Assembly: GCA_045577495.1 (NCBI GenBank)
Contig: JAZNIK010000028.1
Location: 5,231-69,230 of the forward strand
Length of the DNA: 64,000 nt
Source: UMGS1279 sp045577495
GTDB lineage: Bacteria > Bacillota > Clostridia > Oscillospirales > Acutalibacteraceae
Direction: 5' to 3'
Shown here: in pieces, positions 6,290-15,904 of the stretch
Numbering within the stretch: the first letter of the stretch is position 1
Layout: each line of letters begins with the position of its first letter
Made by a program: the position numbers and the translations under genes
The notes under the pieces: generated by a model
What the model was told of the DNA's origin: nothing
What the model saw: the letters and a program-made list of their open reading frames with translations, nothing else
Databases searched by the model: none

Positions 6290-9127
6290 ATGGCAAGGGA
6301 ATTTATCACTATTAGAGGTGCAAGAGAACACAATTTAAAAAATGTTAATATTGATATTCCAAGAGATAAATTGGTTGTTTTTACCGGTCTTTCGGGTTCG
6401 GGTAAATCATCTCTTGCCTTTGATACAATTTATTCCGAAGGTCAAAGAAGATATATGGAGTCGCTATCTTCATATGCGCGTATGTTTTTAGGTCAGATGG
6501 AAAAGCCAAATGTTGATAGCATCGAGGGGCTTTCTCCTGCCATTTCTATTGACCAAAAAACCACCTCTAAAAACCCTCGCTCCACCGTTGGCACAGTAAC
6601 CGAAATTTACGATTATTTACGTCTTTTGTTTGCTAGAGTTGGTGTTCCTCATTGTCCTGTATGCGGCAGAGAAATCCGTCAGCAGTCGGTTGATGAGATT
6701 GTTGATAAGGTGTTAGAACTTGATGAGGGAACTCGTATACAAATAATGGCACCGATTGCCCGAGGTAAAAAGGGCGAATTTTCAAAGGAGTTTGAAAAAG
6801 CAAAACGTTCGGGTTATGTTCGTGTTAGAGTTGATGGCAATATTTATGATTTATCCGAAGAAATAAAGCTTGATAAAAATATTAAGCACAATATCGAAAT
6901 TGTTGTTGACCGTTTAGTAGTTAAAAACGAAATTCGCAGTCGTTTGTCTGATAGTTTGGAAACTGCTTGTTCACTTTCTAACGGTCTTGTTGTAATTGAT
7001 GTTGTGGGCGGCAAAGAACTAACATTTTCACAAAATTATGCCTGTCCTGAGCATAATGTAAGTATTCCCGAACTTTCGCCAAGAATGTTCTCCTTTAATA
7101 ATCCTTTTGGGGCGTGTTCTACCTGTACGGGACTTGGTATGTTTTTAAAGGTAGACCCTGAACTTTTAGTGCCCGACAAATCAAAATCGCTTATGCAATA
7201 CGCAATTAAGGCAAGCGGTTGGGGAGTGCATCAATTCAATGGCGGTGATGGAGAAACAATAGCCGTTATGTATTATAAAGGCTTGGCAGAGCATTTTGGC
7301 TTTGATGTAAATGCTCCGTTCGAAAAAATCCCTCCCAAAGCGCAAAAGGCTATTCTTTATGGAACGGGTAATAAAAAGATTAAGTTCCACCGTAATAGCG
7401 AGTGGGGCGGTGGAGAATATACAACAACCTTTGAGGGTGTTATTAACAACCTCGAAAGAAGGTATAAAGAAACAACAAGCGATTGGGCAAGAAGTGAAAT
7501 TGAGCAGGTAATGAGTGAATGCGATTGCCCCGATTGTAACGGCAAAAGATTAAAGCCCGAGGCTTTGGCAGTTACAGTAGCTGATAAAAATATCGATGAT
7601 ATTTGTAGAATGTCGGTTGAAGATTGCTTGGCTTTTTTTGAAGCTATTTCTTTCTCTAAAAGGGATGAGATTATTGCAAAACCTATCTGTAAAGAGATTT
7701 GCAACCGACTTTCTTTTTTAAAAAGCGTAGGACTTTCGTATTTAAATCTTATGCGTGCGGCAGGGTCACTCTCGGGTGGCGAAAGTCAACGCATAAGGTT
7801 GGCTACACAAATAGGCTCATCCTTGATGGGTGTTTTGTATATTCTTGATGAGCCAAGTATTGGTTTGCATCAACGCGATAATGAAAAACTCTTAAATACT
7901 TTAGAACATTTAAGAGATTTAGGAAACACCTTGATTGTCGTTGAGCACGATGAAGAAACAATGCTTGCCGCAGATTATTTGGTGGATATTGGACCCGGTG
8001 CGGGTGTTCACGGTGGCTCTATAGTTTGCGCAGGTACGCCAAAAGAGGTTATGGAGTGCAAAGAGTCGATTACGGGCGATTACCTTTCGGGAAGACGAAA
8101 AATCGCTGTGCCCACCACTCGCCGCAAGGCAGAAAAAGGCTATTTAAAGGTAAAAGGCGCATACGAAAACAATCTTAAAAATATAAATGTTGATATTCCG
8201 CTTGGTTGTTTTGTTGCTGTTACGGGGGTTTCGGGTTCGGGTAAATCCTCGCTTGTTAATAGCATAATATATAAAAAGTTAGCGGCAGAGCTTATGGGTG
8301 CTCACCGCTTTGCAGGTAAACACAAAAAAATTGAGGGTATTAAACTTTTAGATAAGGTGATTGATATAAATCAGTCACCAATCGGTAGAACTCCTCGCTC
8401 AAATCCCGCCACCTATACAGGCGTTTTCAATGATATTAGAGAACTGTTTTCTAACACGAAGGATGCCAAAGCAAAAGGATATAATGCGGGTAGATTTTCC
8501 TTTAATGTTAAGGGGGGGCGGTGTGAGGCTTGTCAAGGCGATGGCATATTAAAGATAGAAATGCATTTCTTACCCGATGTTTATGTGCCTTGTGAGGTTT
8601 GCGGCGGCACAAGATATAACCGCGAAACTCTGGAGGTAAAATATAAGGATAAAAGCATTTATGATGTTTTAGAAATGACTATTGAAGAAGCAACCGAGTT
8701 TTTTAGTAGCATACCAAAAATTCATCGTAAATTAAAAACACTTTTAGATGTGGGGCTTGGATATGTTAAACTCGGTCAACCCGCAACAACCCTTTCGGGC
8801 GGTGAAGCACAGCGCGTAAAACTAGCAACAGAGCTTTCTAAAAAAGCAACAGGCTCAACTATCTATATTTTGGACGAGCCCACAACAGGACTTCACACCG
8901 CCGATGTGCACAGACTTTTAGAGGTTTTGCAAAAATTGGTTGATACAGGCAACACCGTGCTTGTTATCGAGCACAATTTGGATGTTATTAAAACTGCCGA
9001 CTATATTATCGATTTAGGTCCCGAGGGTGGAGATAAGGGCGGCGAGGTTGTAGCAGTCGGCACTCCCGAACAAATAGCAGAATGTGAAAAATCTCATACG
9101 GGTCGGTTTCTTAAAAAAGTCCTTTAA
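6290..9127 (+). CDS. uvrA: UvrABC excision repair subunit A
   Basis: 945 residues from the ATG at 6290, the usual UvrA length. GGAGGGT (6280-6286) selects this start over an in-frame ATG at 6266 that has no ribosome site. Two ABC ATPase halves are present: Walker A GLSGSGKSS near residue 33 and GVSGSGKSS near 646, with signatures SLSGGESQR and TLSGGEAQR. The C-terminal zinc module has the normal C-x2-C...C-x2-C (GRCEACQGDG, VPCEVCGGT). In the first module the usual second Cys is His (CPEH), then GACSTC. It scans DNA for bulky lesions and loads UvrB. uvrB is not adjacent, and no SOS box is visible upstream. Confidence 0.98.
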   Translation: MAREFITIRGAREHNLKNVNIDIPRDKLVVFTGLSGSGKSSLAFDTIYSEGQRRYMESLSSYARMFLGQMEKPNVDSIEGLSPAISIDQKTTSKNPRSTVGTVTEIYDYLRLLFARVGVPHCPVCGREIRQQSVDEIVDKVLELDEGTRIQIMAPIARGKKGEFSKEFEKAKRSGYVRVRVDGNIYDLSEEIKLDKNIKHNIEIVVDRLVVKNEIRSRLSDSLETACSLSNGLVVIDVVGGKELTFSQNYACPEHNVSIPELSPRMFSFNNPFGACSTCTGLGMFLKVDPELLVPDKSKSLMQYAIKASGWGVHQFNGGDGETIAVMYYKGLAEHFGFDVNAPFEKIPPKAQKAILYGTGNKKIKFHRNSEWGGGEYTTTFEGVINNLERRYKETTSDWARSEIEQVMSECDCPDCNGKRLKPEALAVTVADKNIDDICRMSVEDCLAFFEAISFSKRDEIIAKPICKEICNRLSFLKSVGLSYLNLMRAAGSLSGGESQRIRLATQIGSSLMGVLYILDEPSIGLHQRDNEKLLNTLEHLRDLGNTLIVVEHDEETMLAADYLVDIGPGAGVHGGSIVCAGTPKEVMECKESITGDYLSGRRKIAVPTTRRKAEKGYLKVKGAYENNLKNINVDIPLGCFVAVTGVSGSGKSSLVNSIIYKKLAAELMGAHRFAGKHKKIEGIKLLDKVIDINQSPIGRTPRSNPATYTGVFNDIRELFSNTKDAKAKGYNAGRFSFNVKGGRCEACQGDGILKIEMHFLPDVYVPCEVCGGTRYNRETLEVKYKDKSIYDVLEMTIEEATEFFSSIPKIHRKLKTLLDVGLGYVKLGQPATTLSGGEAQRVKLATELSKKATGSTIYILDEPTTGLHTADVHRLLEVLQKLVDTGNTVLVIEHNLDVIKTADYIIDLGPEGGDKGGEVVAVGTPEQIAECEKSHTGRFLKKVL

Positions 9128-9194
9128 GATTTACACATTATTCAATAATTTTGTTTCTAAATAGTTTAGAATATTTTAAGCGGAGGTGTTAGAT

Positions 9195-10055
9195 GTGTTT
9201 GGATATGTTAAGGCATACAAGCCTGAGCTTAGAATAAAAGAGTTTGAAATGTATAAAGCGGTTTATTGTTCGCTTTGTAAAAGCCTTGGTAAAAAGTATG
9301 GAATTGTATCACGCTTTTCACTAAGCTATGATTTTACTTTTTTATCACTTTTGTATTTGGCTTTAAGAGATGGATGTGTTTCGACCGAGCGTAAATGTTG
9401 CGTTTGTAATCCATTTAAAAAGTGCAATTATTTAAAACCGAACGACACACCTGATATGCCTTCTGCGGCGGCAGAGATAATGCTCTACTGCAAATTAGAG
9501 GATAACATTAAGGATGAAGGCTTTTTTAAATCTTGTTTTTATAGTGTGCTAAGAGCACTTTGTAAAAACGGGTATAATAAAGCGGTAAAAGAATTTCCCG
9601 AGTTAGATAATCTTTTTAAAGAATATATCGCAAATCAAAACAAGATAGAAATAGAAAATCTGCAAAATATAGATGCGGCCGCCGACCCAACAGCAAAAAT
9701 GCTTTCAAATTTATTTGCGTTTTGTGGGGTGGGGAATGAAACCCGCGCGCTAGAGCGTCTTGGCTATTGTATGGGCAGATGGATATATTTAATGGATGCC
9801 GCCGCCGATTTAAAGGATGATTTAAAAAAGGGTAGATATAATCCCTTAACATATGAGGCAAAAAAACAAACAGATTTAGATTTGTTTTTAAAACAAAGGC
9901 TTTTTGAGCAGTTAAATATATGTGTTAAAGAGGCTGCGGCGGCTTTTGAACTAATAGACATTATGAGATTTAAAAATATATTGGGCAATATAATTTATTT
10001 AGGTTTAGAGGATAGTCAAAACAACCTATTTTTAAAGGAGAAGGATAAAAAATGA
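9195..10055 (+). CDS. DUF5685 family protein
   Basis: 286 residues if translation starts at GTG 9195, which has AGCGGAGGT 8 bases upstream; a GTG at 9186 would overlap that ribosome site. The start MFGYVKAYKPEL, the pair C-x2-C in YCSLCKSLGKKYG, and a later KCCVC...C cluster are typical of DUF5685, a clostridial family of unknown function. The body is predicted largely helical, with DAAADLKDDLKKGRYNPLTYE resembling the Asp-rich helix of all-alpha terpenoid/squalene-synthase-like folds. That resemblance is a guess. The stop overlaps the start of the J-domain gene by 4 bases, so the two are coupled. Confidence 0.75.
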   Translation: MFGYVKAYKPELRIKEFEMYKAVYCSLCKSLGKKYGIVSRFSLSYDFTFLSLLYLALRDGCVSTERKCCVCNPFKKCNYLKPNDTPDMPSAAAEIMLYCKLEDNIKDEGFFKSCFYSVLRALCKNGYNKAVKEFPELDNLFKEYIANQNKIEIENLQNIDAAADPTAKMLSNLFAFCGVGNETRALERLGYCMGRWIYLMDAAADLKDDLKKGRYNPLTYEAKKQTDLDLFLKQRLFEQLNICVKEAAAAFELIDIMRFKNILGNIIYLGLEDSQNNLFLKEKDKK

Positions 10056-10660
10056 GAGACCCATATTCAGTATTAGGTGTGGACAGAAATGCCACTGACG
10101 AGCAAATAAAAAACGCATATCGTGAACTTGCTAGAAAATATCATCCCGATAATTATGGTGATAATCCGCTTTCTGACTTGGCACAGGAAAAAATGCAAGA
10201 AATAAATGAGGCGTATGACCAAATTATGAATAGTCGTAGACATCGCAAGAGTAATAATGGCACAGGCTATTCGGGAAGCTCGAATTTTGCGGATGTAAGG
10301 TCACTTATATCAAATAACAAGATTGAAGAGGCTCAAGAACTTTTAGATGGTGTTCCAGTTGAAAAACGTGATGCAGAATGGTATTTTTTAAACGGAACTG
10401 TGCTATATCGTCGCGGTTGGTTTGATAATGCTTTTACAAGCTTTGCAACAGCCTGTCGTATGGACCCATCAAACCCCGAGTATCGTGAGGCTTTTGCACG
10501 TATGCAACGCACAAGAGGTAATGGCTTTGCTGGTAATCCATATCGTTCTGCAGGTAATATGGGTGGCGGCGGTTGTGACGCTTGCGATGTTTGTAATACC
10601 TTAATTTGTGCCGACTGTTGTTGTGAGTGTATGGGCGGCGATTTAATACGTTGTTGCTAA
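10052..10660 (+). CDS. J-domain protein with TPR-like middle and Cys-rich tail
   Basis: 202 residues. An N-terminal J-domain (1-65) carries the HPD motif at 31-33, which stimulates DnaK ATPase activity. The middle (about 85-150) reads as two TPR-like helical repeats (WYFLNGTVLYRRGWFDNAF). A Gly-rich linker leads to a C-terminal tail with ten Cys in about 30 residues, in C-x2-C-x2-C and CCC arrangements. The tail could bind metal. It lacks the G/F region and standard zinc domain of true DnaJ, so it is a class C J-protein, probably recruiting DnaK to a specific partner. Tight coupling with the DUF5685 gene suggests that protein, also Cys-containing, as the partner. Confidence 0.85.
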   Translation: MRDPYSVLGVDRNATDEQIKNAYRELARKYHPDNYGDNPLSDLAQEKMQEINEAYDQIMNSRRHRKSNNGTGYSGSSNFADVRSLISNNKIEEAQELLDGVPVEKRDAEWYFLNGTVLYRRGWFDNAFTSFATACRMDPSNPEYREAFARMQRTRGNGFAGNPYRSAGNMGGGGCDACDVCNTLICADCCCECMGGDLIRCC

Positions 10661-10661
10661 T

Positions 10662-11186
10662 ATGAAAACAAAAAGATTAAGCTTCTCTGCAATGATGGCG
10701 GCGTTGGCTACTGTTTTAATGTTGGTTGGATATTTTCCGTATCTTACCTATGCGGTGCCTTGTGTTGCATCACTGCCGATAATGGTTGTTTTAATTGAAT
10801 TTAATAAAAAATCTGCATTATATACTTATATAGCATCAATTTTGCCTGTGTTTTTGTTTTGCGAGCCCGAATCAAAACTACTATATTTGTGCTTTGTTGG
10901 GTTTTACCCTGTTTTAAAGGCAATTTTAGAGGGTGTAAAAAGCAGAATAGTAGAATTTGTATTAAAGTTTGCTGCCTTTAACATAGGAGTTGCTATTATT
11001 TATTTGCTTAGCAGATTTGTTTTTGGAATAAGCTTTGATGATTTAGGTGAACTTGGTAAATATGGCTCTGTTATATTTGTAACACTAGCCAACCTTGTCT
11101 TTTTGGCTTATGATTTTTGCCTTTCAAAAATGGCGGTTTATTATATGTACCGTTTACATTCTTCGGTGCAAAAATTTCTGAAATGA
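10662..11186 (+). CDS. Small polytopic membrane protein, ECF S-component-like
   Basis: 174 residues with five or six predicted spans. A basic start (MKTKRLSFSAMMAALATVLM) followed by a small-residue-rich first helix resembles S-components of ECF vitamin transporters. I cannot identify the family with certainty. It begins 1 base after the J-domain stop with no clear ribosome site, which points to translational coupling. No energy-coupling module genes are in the window. Confidence 0.55.
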   Translation: MKTKRLSFSAMMAALATVLMLVGYFPYLTYAVPCVASLPIMVVLIEFNKKSALYTYIASILPVFLFCEPESKLLYLCFVGFYPVLKAILEGVKSRIVEFVLKFAAFNIGVAIIYLLSRFVFGISFDDLGELGKYGSVIFVTLANLVFLAYDFCLSKMAVYYMYRLHSSVQKFLK

Positions 11187-11196
11187 GGAAGAATAT

Positions 11197-12423
11197 ATGA
11201 AGAATTCGGTCGTTATAATAGGCGGCGGTGCTTCGGGTTTAATGGCGGCAGTTACTGCGGCAAGATGCGGTAAAAAGGTTATAGTAATTGAAAAAATGCC
11301 GCGCCCTGCCAGAAAAATTATGATCACCGGTAAAGGTCGATGCAATTTAACCAATAACACCGATTTGAATGGACTGATATCCAATACTTGCCGTAATGGT
11401 AGATTTTTATATTCGGCTTTTTCGGCGTTTTCTTCTGAGGATACAATGTCGTTTTTTGAAAACGAAGGTGTGCCTTTAAAAACAGAACGTGGTAATCGAG
11501 TTTTTCCCGTTTCGGATAAATCTGTTGATATTGTTGATGGTTTGGTAAAAGCGGTTAAAAAATCGGGTGTTATAATCACTCAAGGCGAGGTTTCAGATAT
11601 AATCACCGAGGATGGTAGGGTAAAAGCCGTTACCTGCACTGATGGCAGATATTTTGATTCAGATAGCGTTTTAATCGCTACAGGCGGTTGTTCATACACC
11701 GCAACAGGCTCTACGGGTGATGGTTATAGATTTGCCAAAAAACTTGGTCATACAGTAACAGAAATCAGGCCGTCACTTGTTCCTTTTGAAGTATATGAAG
11801 GCTTTTGCAGTGCCCTTTCGGGACTGAGCCTAAAAAATGTAAAACTCACAGTTAAGGTTAATGACAAAGAAAATTATTCCGAGCAGGGAGAAATGCTTTT
11901 CACTCATTTTGGAATTTCAGGTCCTCTTGTTTTAAGTGCTTCTGCTGTGGTTGATTGCGATTTTAAAAACGACAAGTGCGAGGCATTTATTGATTTAAAA
12001 CCCGCTCTTTCTAACGAACAGTTGGATAAACGAGTGCTCAGAGATTTTGAAATGTATAAAAATAAAGAACTGATTGGTGCTTTGGACGGATTGCTTCCTA
12101 AAAAGTTGATTTCAGTTGTTGTTTCCTCGGCGGGAATAAATCCTCATACCAAGGTTAACTCTTTAACAAGGGAGCAAAGAGGATCGCTTGTTAACACCCT
12201 AAAGGCGTTACCTTTAACTGTTACAGGTTTAAGACCTTTCTCAGAGGCGGTAATTACACGCGGTGGCGTGTCGGTTAAAGAGGTTAATCCCAAAACGATG
12301 GAATCTAAGCTTGTAGAGGGACTTTATTTTTCGGGTGAGGTTTTGGATGTCGATGCATATACAGGTGGTTATAATTTGCAAATAGCTTTTTCTACAGGCT
12401 ATTTAGCTGGAATAAATTTATAA
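11197..12423 (+). CDS. FAD-dependent oxidoreductase, HI0933/BaiN family
   Basis: 408 residues. The N-terminal dinucleotide-binding motif GGGASG (9-14) is followed by the family signature KIMITGKGRCNLTN (about 46-59). The C-terminal GGVSVKEVNPKTMESK and SGEVLDVDAYTGGYNLQIAFSTG segments are the hallmark second FAD contact of the HI0933 family. Members are soluble flavoproteins; BaiN in bile-acid dehydroxylating clostridia is one example, but most have no proven substrate. A bile-acid role should not be assumed here, because the neighbours are housekeeping genes (cmk, plsC, ispH) with which it commonly clusters. GAGGAAG lies before the ATG. Confidence 0.88.
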   Translation: MKNSVVIIGGGASGLMAAVTAARCGKKVIVIEKMPRPARKIMITGKGRCNLTNNTDLNGLISNTCRNGRFLYSAFSAFSSEDTMSFFENEGVPLKTERGNRVFPVSDKSVDIVDGLVKAVKKSGVIITQGEVSDIITEDGRVKAVTCTDGRYFDSDSVLIATGGCSYTATGSTGDGYRFAKKLGHTVTEIRPSLVPFEVYEGFCSALSGLSLKNVKLTVKVNDKENYSEQGEMLFTHFGISGPLVLSASAVVDCDFKNDKCEAFIDLKPALSNEQLDKRVLRDFEMYKNKELIGALDGLLPKKLISVVVSSAGINPHTKVNSLTREQRGSLVNTLKALPLTVTGLRPFSEAVITRGGVSVKEVNPKTMESKLVEGLYFSGEVLDVDAYTGGYNLQIAFSTGYLAGINL

Positions 12424-12452
12424 AAAGGAATTTATAAAAAGGGGTTATACAT

Positions 12453-13127
12453 ATGATAGCAATAGCAATTGATGGTCCTGCAGGTGCGGGTAAAAGCACC
12501 TTGGCAAGAAGAGTTGCCAAGCATATGAATTTTATTTATGTTGATACAGGTGCGCTTTATAGGGCAGTTGGCCTTAAAATGATTAGAATGGGTATTTCTT
12601 GTGATGAGATTTCCAAGGTTGAGGAAATGCTTAAATCAACCGAACTTGATATTCGCTTTGAGGGTGGAGAACAGGTTGTTGTTTTAGATGGCGAGAATGT
12701 TAATTCGCTTATCAGAACTCCTGAGGTTTCTATGATGGCATCATCAAGCTCTGCTTTGCCGATAGTACGCGCTTTTTTACTGGATATGCAAAGGGCTCTG
12801 GCAAAAAGAAATTCTGTTGTTATGGATGGCAGAGATATCGGAACGGTCGTTTTGCCCGATGCCGAGGTTAAAATATTTTTAACTGCTTCACCCGTTGCTC
12901 GTGCAAAGCGCCGTTATAATGAGCTTATTGAAAAGGGTCAACAAGTAGATTTTGATTCGGTTTTAAAAGATATTGAGCAAAGAGATTATCAGGATTCGCA
13001 TAGAGCAATTGCTCCTTTAAAACAGGCGGATGATGCGGCTTTGGTAGACACTACCGAGGCTGATTTAGAGGGTTCCTTCAAGTTATTACTTTCAACTATT
13101 GAAAATAAAATTAAGGCTGGAAAATAA
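12453..13127 (+). CDS. cmk: Cytidylate kinase
   Basis: 224 residues. P-loop GPAGAGKST (8-16), the substrate-binding YVDTGALYRAVGLK, and the DGRDIGTVVLPDA and RRYNEL lid segments define bacterial CMP/dCMP kinase. It phosphorylates (d)CMP with ATP to supply CDP for nucleic acid and phospholipid precursors. It lies 3 bases from plsC in the conserved cmk-plsC-ispH-rpsA cluster of Clostridia. Confidence 0.96.
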   Translation: MIAIAIDGPAGAGKSTLARRVAKHMNFIYVDTGALYRAVGLKMIRMGISCDEISKVEEMLKSTELDIRFEGGEQVVVLDGENVNSLIRTPEVSMMASSSSALPIVRAFLLDMQRALAKRNSVVMDGRDIGTVVLPDAEVKIFLTASPVARAKRRYNELIEKGQQVDFDSVLKDIEQRDYQDSHRAIAPLKQADDAALVDTTEADLEGSFKLLLSTIENKIKAGK

Positions 13128-13130
13128 TTT

Positions 13131-13724
13131 ATGTTTTATAGGGTTATGAGATGGATAGTCTATCCGTTTATCCGTCTGTTTATAAGGGTTAAATGCGTTG
13201 GCAGAGAAAATATTCCTAAAAATGAGGCATATATGCTTTGCGCTAATCATACATCTATTGCGGATATGTTTGTAATAGCGGTGCCCTTTAAAAATCAAAT
13301 TTGCTATATGGCGAAGGAAGAAATTTTTAAATTTTCCTTTTTAAAGTGGTTTTTTGAAGCGTTAGGCTGCTTTGCAGTAAAACGCGGAAAAGGGGATACA
13401 GGAGCTATCGATAGGGCTTGTAGCGTTATCAATGAGGGTAATGTACTTGGTATTTTCCCCGAGGGTACTCGCTCAAAAACGGGGGAGCTCGGCAAGGTTC
13501 GGTCGGGCGCGGCATTGATTGCTATAAAAACCAAAGCAACTATTTTGCCTGTTTCGATTCGTTACAGCACGAAAACCTTTAAACTGTTTTGTAAGGCAAC
13601 CATTAGAATTGGCAAACCAATTTCTTATATAGAGCCCACAGAGGATGAAACTCAACGCGCTGAGATTCGCCGAGTTTCTGAGGGGATAATGAATAATATT
13701 AAAACTCTTTGGGAGATGGACTAA
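13131..13724 (+). CDS. plsC: 1-acyl-sn-glycerol-3-phosphate acyltransferase
   Basis: 197 residues. The catalytic NHTSIAD segment supplies H40-x4-D45, and FPEGTRS is the acceptor-binding motif of the LPLAT family. An N-terminal amphipathic/hydrophobic helix (about 1-20) would dock it to the membrane. It acylates lysophosphatidate to phosphatidate in membrane lipid synthesis. The stop codon is directly followed by the start of the next gene. Confidence 0.93.
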   Translation: MFYRVMRWIVYPFIRLFIRVKCVGRENIPKNEAYMLCANHTSIADMFVIAVPFKNQICYMAKEEIFKFSFLKWFFEALGCFAVKRGKGDTGAIDRACSVINEGNVLGIFPEGTRSKTGELGKVRSGAALIAIKTKATILPVSIRYSTKTFKLFCKATIRIGKPISYIEPTEDETQRAEIRRVSEGIMNNIKTLWEMD

Positions 13725-15791
13725 TTGAATATTAAATTGGCAAAAACAGCGGGATTTTGCTTTGGTGTTAATCGCGCTGTTGATATGGTCGAACAGTTTG
13801 TTGATAACGGCGAAAAGGTTTGCACTTTAGGACCCATAATTCATAATGCTCAGTTGGTTGATAGCTTAAAGAAAAAGGGTGTTAGAATTATTGATACCCC
13901 AGACCAAGTAAAAAGCGATGAAATTCTTGTTATTCGTTCACACGGTGTCGCTGCTGAGGTGTATGAGTTAAGCAAAAAGTTTGCAAAAAGGGTAGAGGAT
14001 GCAACCTGTCCCTTTGTTTCTAAAATTCACAATATCGTAAATCAGCGCTCAAATGAGGGTGATATAATTCTTATTGCGGGTGATGAAACTCATAATGAGG
14101 TAATAGGCATAAGAGGGCATATCAATGGTTTGTCATATGTTTTTTCAAGTGAAGAAAATTTGATAGAACTATTAAAAAATCATCCCGAGCTTAAAAAAAA
14201 TGCTGTATCTGTCGTTGCACAAACAACTTTTAATGAAAAAACATTCAAAAAAACTGAAAAAATTTTAAAAAAGGTATGTACAAATGCAACGATTTTTGAT
14301 ACAATATGTAATGCGACTTCAAAAAGGCAGTCTGAGGCGGCTGACCTTTCTGCTGAGTCAGACACTATGATAGTGGTTGGCGGTAGGCATAGTTCAAATA
14401 CCAATAAATTGTTTGCTATTTGCAAAGCAAATTGTGAGCATACATATCTTGTCGAAACGGCGGATGAGGTAAATGGGGTTTGGTTTAAAAATGCTAAGCA
14501 GGTTGGAGTTGTAGCGGGTGCATCAACACCTGCGGGTATTATAAAGGAGGTCATTTCAATTATGACAGAAACAATTAAAACCACTGATGAGCTTAATATC
14601 GGTGCAGAAATTTCGGACGATATGTCCTTTGAGGAGGCACTTGAACTTTCGCTCAGCAGTTTAAATACAGATCAGAAAGTGCATGGTGTAGTTCTTGCGG
14701 TTGGTCCTACCGAAATACAGGTAGATATCGGCCGTAAACAGACCGGTTATGTTCCGGCATCTGAGTTCTCTTATGACCCAAATGTAAAGCTTTTAGAAGC
14801 TGTAAAAATTGGCGATGAGTTAGACCTCATTGTTATGAAAACTAATGATCAGGAAGGCACAATAATGCTTTCTAAACGCCGTTATGATAATATTGCCAAC
14901 TGGGATAAGATTGTTGAGGCAAGTGAAAACGGCACTGTTTTAGATGGTGTTGTTTCAGAGATTATTAAGGGTGGAATGATTGTAACTGCTTTGGGCTTCC
15001 GCGTATTTGTTCCTGCTTCTCAAGCAACTGTAATTCGTGGTGAAGACCTTGAACCATTAAAGGGTCAAACAGTTTCCTTTAAGGTTTTAGAGATTGGCCG
15101 TCGTCGTCGTGTTATTGGTTCAGTTCGTGCAGTTCTTCAAGAGGCACGTAAGGAGCAAGAGGCAAAATTCTGGGAGAATGTTGCAGTAGGCGATGTATTT
15201 AGCGGTGTTGTTAAATCACTCACAGGCTACGGCGCTTTTGTTGACCTTGGCGGTGTTGATGGTATGGTTCATATTTCTGAACTTTCTTGGCAACGTATTA
15301 AGAATCCTGCTGAGGTTGTAAGCGTTGGCGATACTATTGAGGTTTATATTAAGGATATTGATACCGATAAAAAGAAAATTTCTTTGGGCTATAAAAAACC
15401 TGAGGATAATCCGTGGACAATATTCAAAAACGAGTATGCAGATAAAGACGTTGTTAAGGCTACAATAGTTAATATGACAACCTATGGCGCATTTGCTCGT
15501 ATTATTCCCGGTGTTGATGGTTTGATTCATATTTCTCAAATTGCTGACCGCAGAATTGAAAAACCTCAAGATGAGCTTAAAATCGGCCAAGAGGTTGATG
15601 TTAAGATTATCGGCATTGATGAGGATAAAAAGCGTATCAGTCTTTCAATAAGAGCTTTGCTTGACCCTAAAGCAGCAGAGGAAGAGGAAATCTTGAACGA
15701 TACTGCAGAGTCAGTTGAGGCTACTGTTGAGGAAACACAAGAAGCTCCAGCTACTGAGGAAGCTGCTCCTGAAGCTACCGAGGCTGAATAA
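13725..15791 (+). CDS. ispH: IspH-ribosomal protein S1 fusion protein
   Basis: 688 residues. Residues 1-285 are 4-hydroxy-3-methylbut-2-enyl diphosphate reductase, the last step of the MEP isoprenoid pathway. Its three iron-sulfur Cys are present (C12 in GFCFGV, C95 in TCPF, C195 in TICNATSKRQ), as is the RSHG/GDETHNEV active-site set. Residues about 310-660 hold four S1 RNA-binding repeats, for example VVKSLTGYGAFVDLGGVDGMVHISEL. The end is an acidic, Ala/Glu-rich tail. Fusion of IspH to S1 is known in many Clostridia. Translation starts at TTG directly after the plsC stop, so it is coupled. A terminator closes the cluster. Confidence 0.95.
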   Translation: MNIKLAKTAGFCFGVNRAVDMVEQFVDNGEKVCTLGPIIHNAQLVDSLKKKGVRIIDTPDQVKSDEILVIRSHGVAAEVYELSKKFAKRVEDATCPFVSKIHNIVNQRSNEGDIILIAGDETHNEVIGIRGHINGLSYVFSSEENLIELLKNHPELKKNAVSVVAQTTFNEKTFKKTEKILKKVCTNATIFDTICNATSKRQSEAADLSAESDTMIVVGGRHSSNTNKLFAICKANCEHTYLVETADEVNGVWFKNAKQVGVVAGASTPAGIIKEVISIMTETIKTTDELNIGAEISDDMSFEEALELSLSSLNTDQKVHGVVLAVGPTEIQVDIGRKQTGYVPASEFSYDPNVKLLEAVKIGDELDLIVMKTNDQEGTIMLSKRRYDNIANWDKIVEASENGTVLDGVVSEIIKGGMIVTALGFRVFVPASQATVIRGEDLEPLKGQTVSFKVLEIGRRRRVIGSVRAVLQEARKEQEAKFWENVAVGDVFSGVVKSLTGYGAFVDLGGVDGMVHISELSWQRIKNPAEVVSVGDTIEVYIKDIDTDKKKISLGYKKPEDNPWTIFKNEYADKDVVKATIVNMTTYGAFARIIPGVDGLIHISQIADRRIEKPQDELKIGQEVDVKIIGIDEDKKRISLSIRALLDPKAAEEEEILNDTAESVEATVEETQEAPATEEAAPEATEAE

Positions 15792-15815
15792 TTAGCAAAT
15801 AATATTCAAACTTCT

Positions 15816-15851
15816 AAATCCGAGAGCTACTTTTGTAACTCTCGGATTTTT
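15816..15851 (+). terminator. Terminator after ispH-rpsA
   Basis: 11-bp stem (15816-15826 with 15839-15849), loop of 12, ending in a T-run on the plus strand. Confidence 0.85.
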
Positions 15852-15860
15852 GTGTATACA

Positions 15861-15894
15861 AAAAAATCCCACTTTCCAAGGAGGAAAGTGGGAT
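15861..15894 (-). terminator. Terminator of the PrsA-like lipoprotein gene
   Basis: Perfect 12-bp stem (15866-15877 with 15883-15894), 5-base loop, six Ts on the minus strand (complement of 15861-15866). It sits back-to-back with the plus-strand terminator. Confidence 0.88.
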
Positions 15895-15904
15895 AAAGTT
15901 TTTA

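Noticed and set aside
11197..12423. Bile-acid 7-dehydroxylation gene baiN
   Set aside because: The HI0933 family is widespread; no other bai genes are present and the neighbours are housekeeping.
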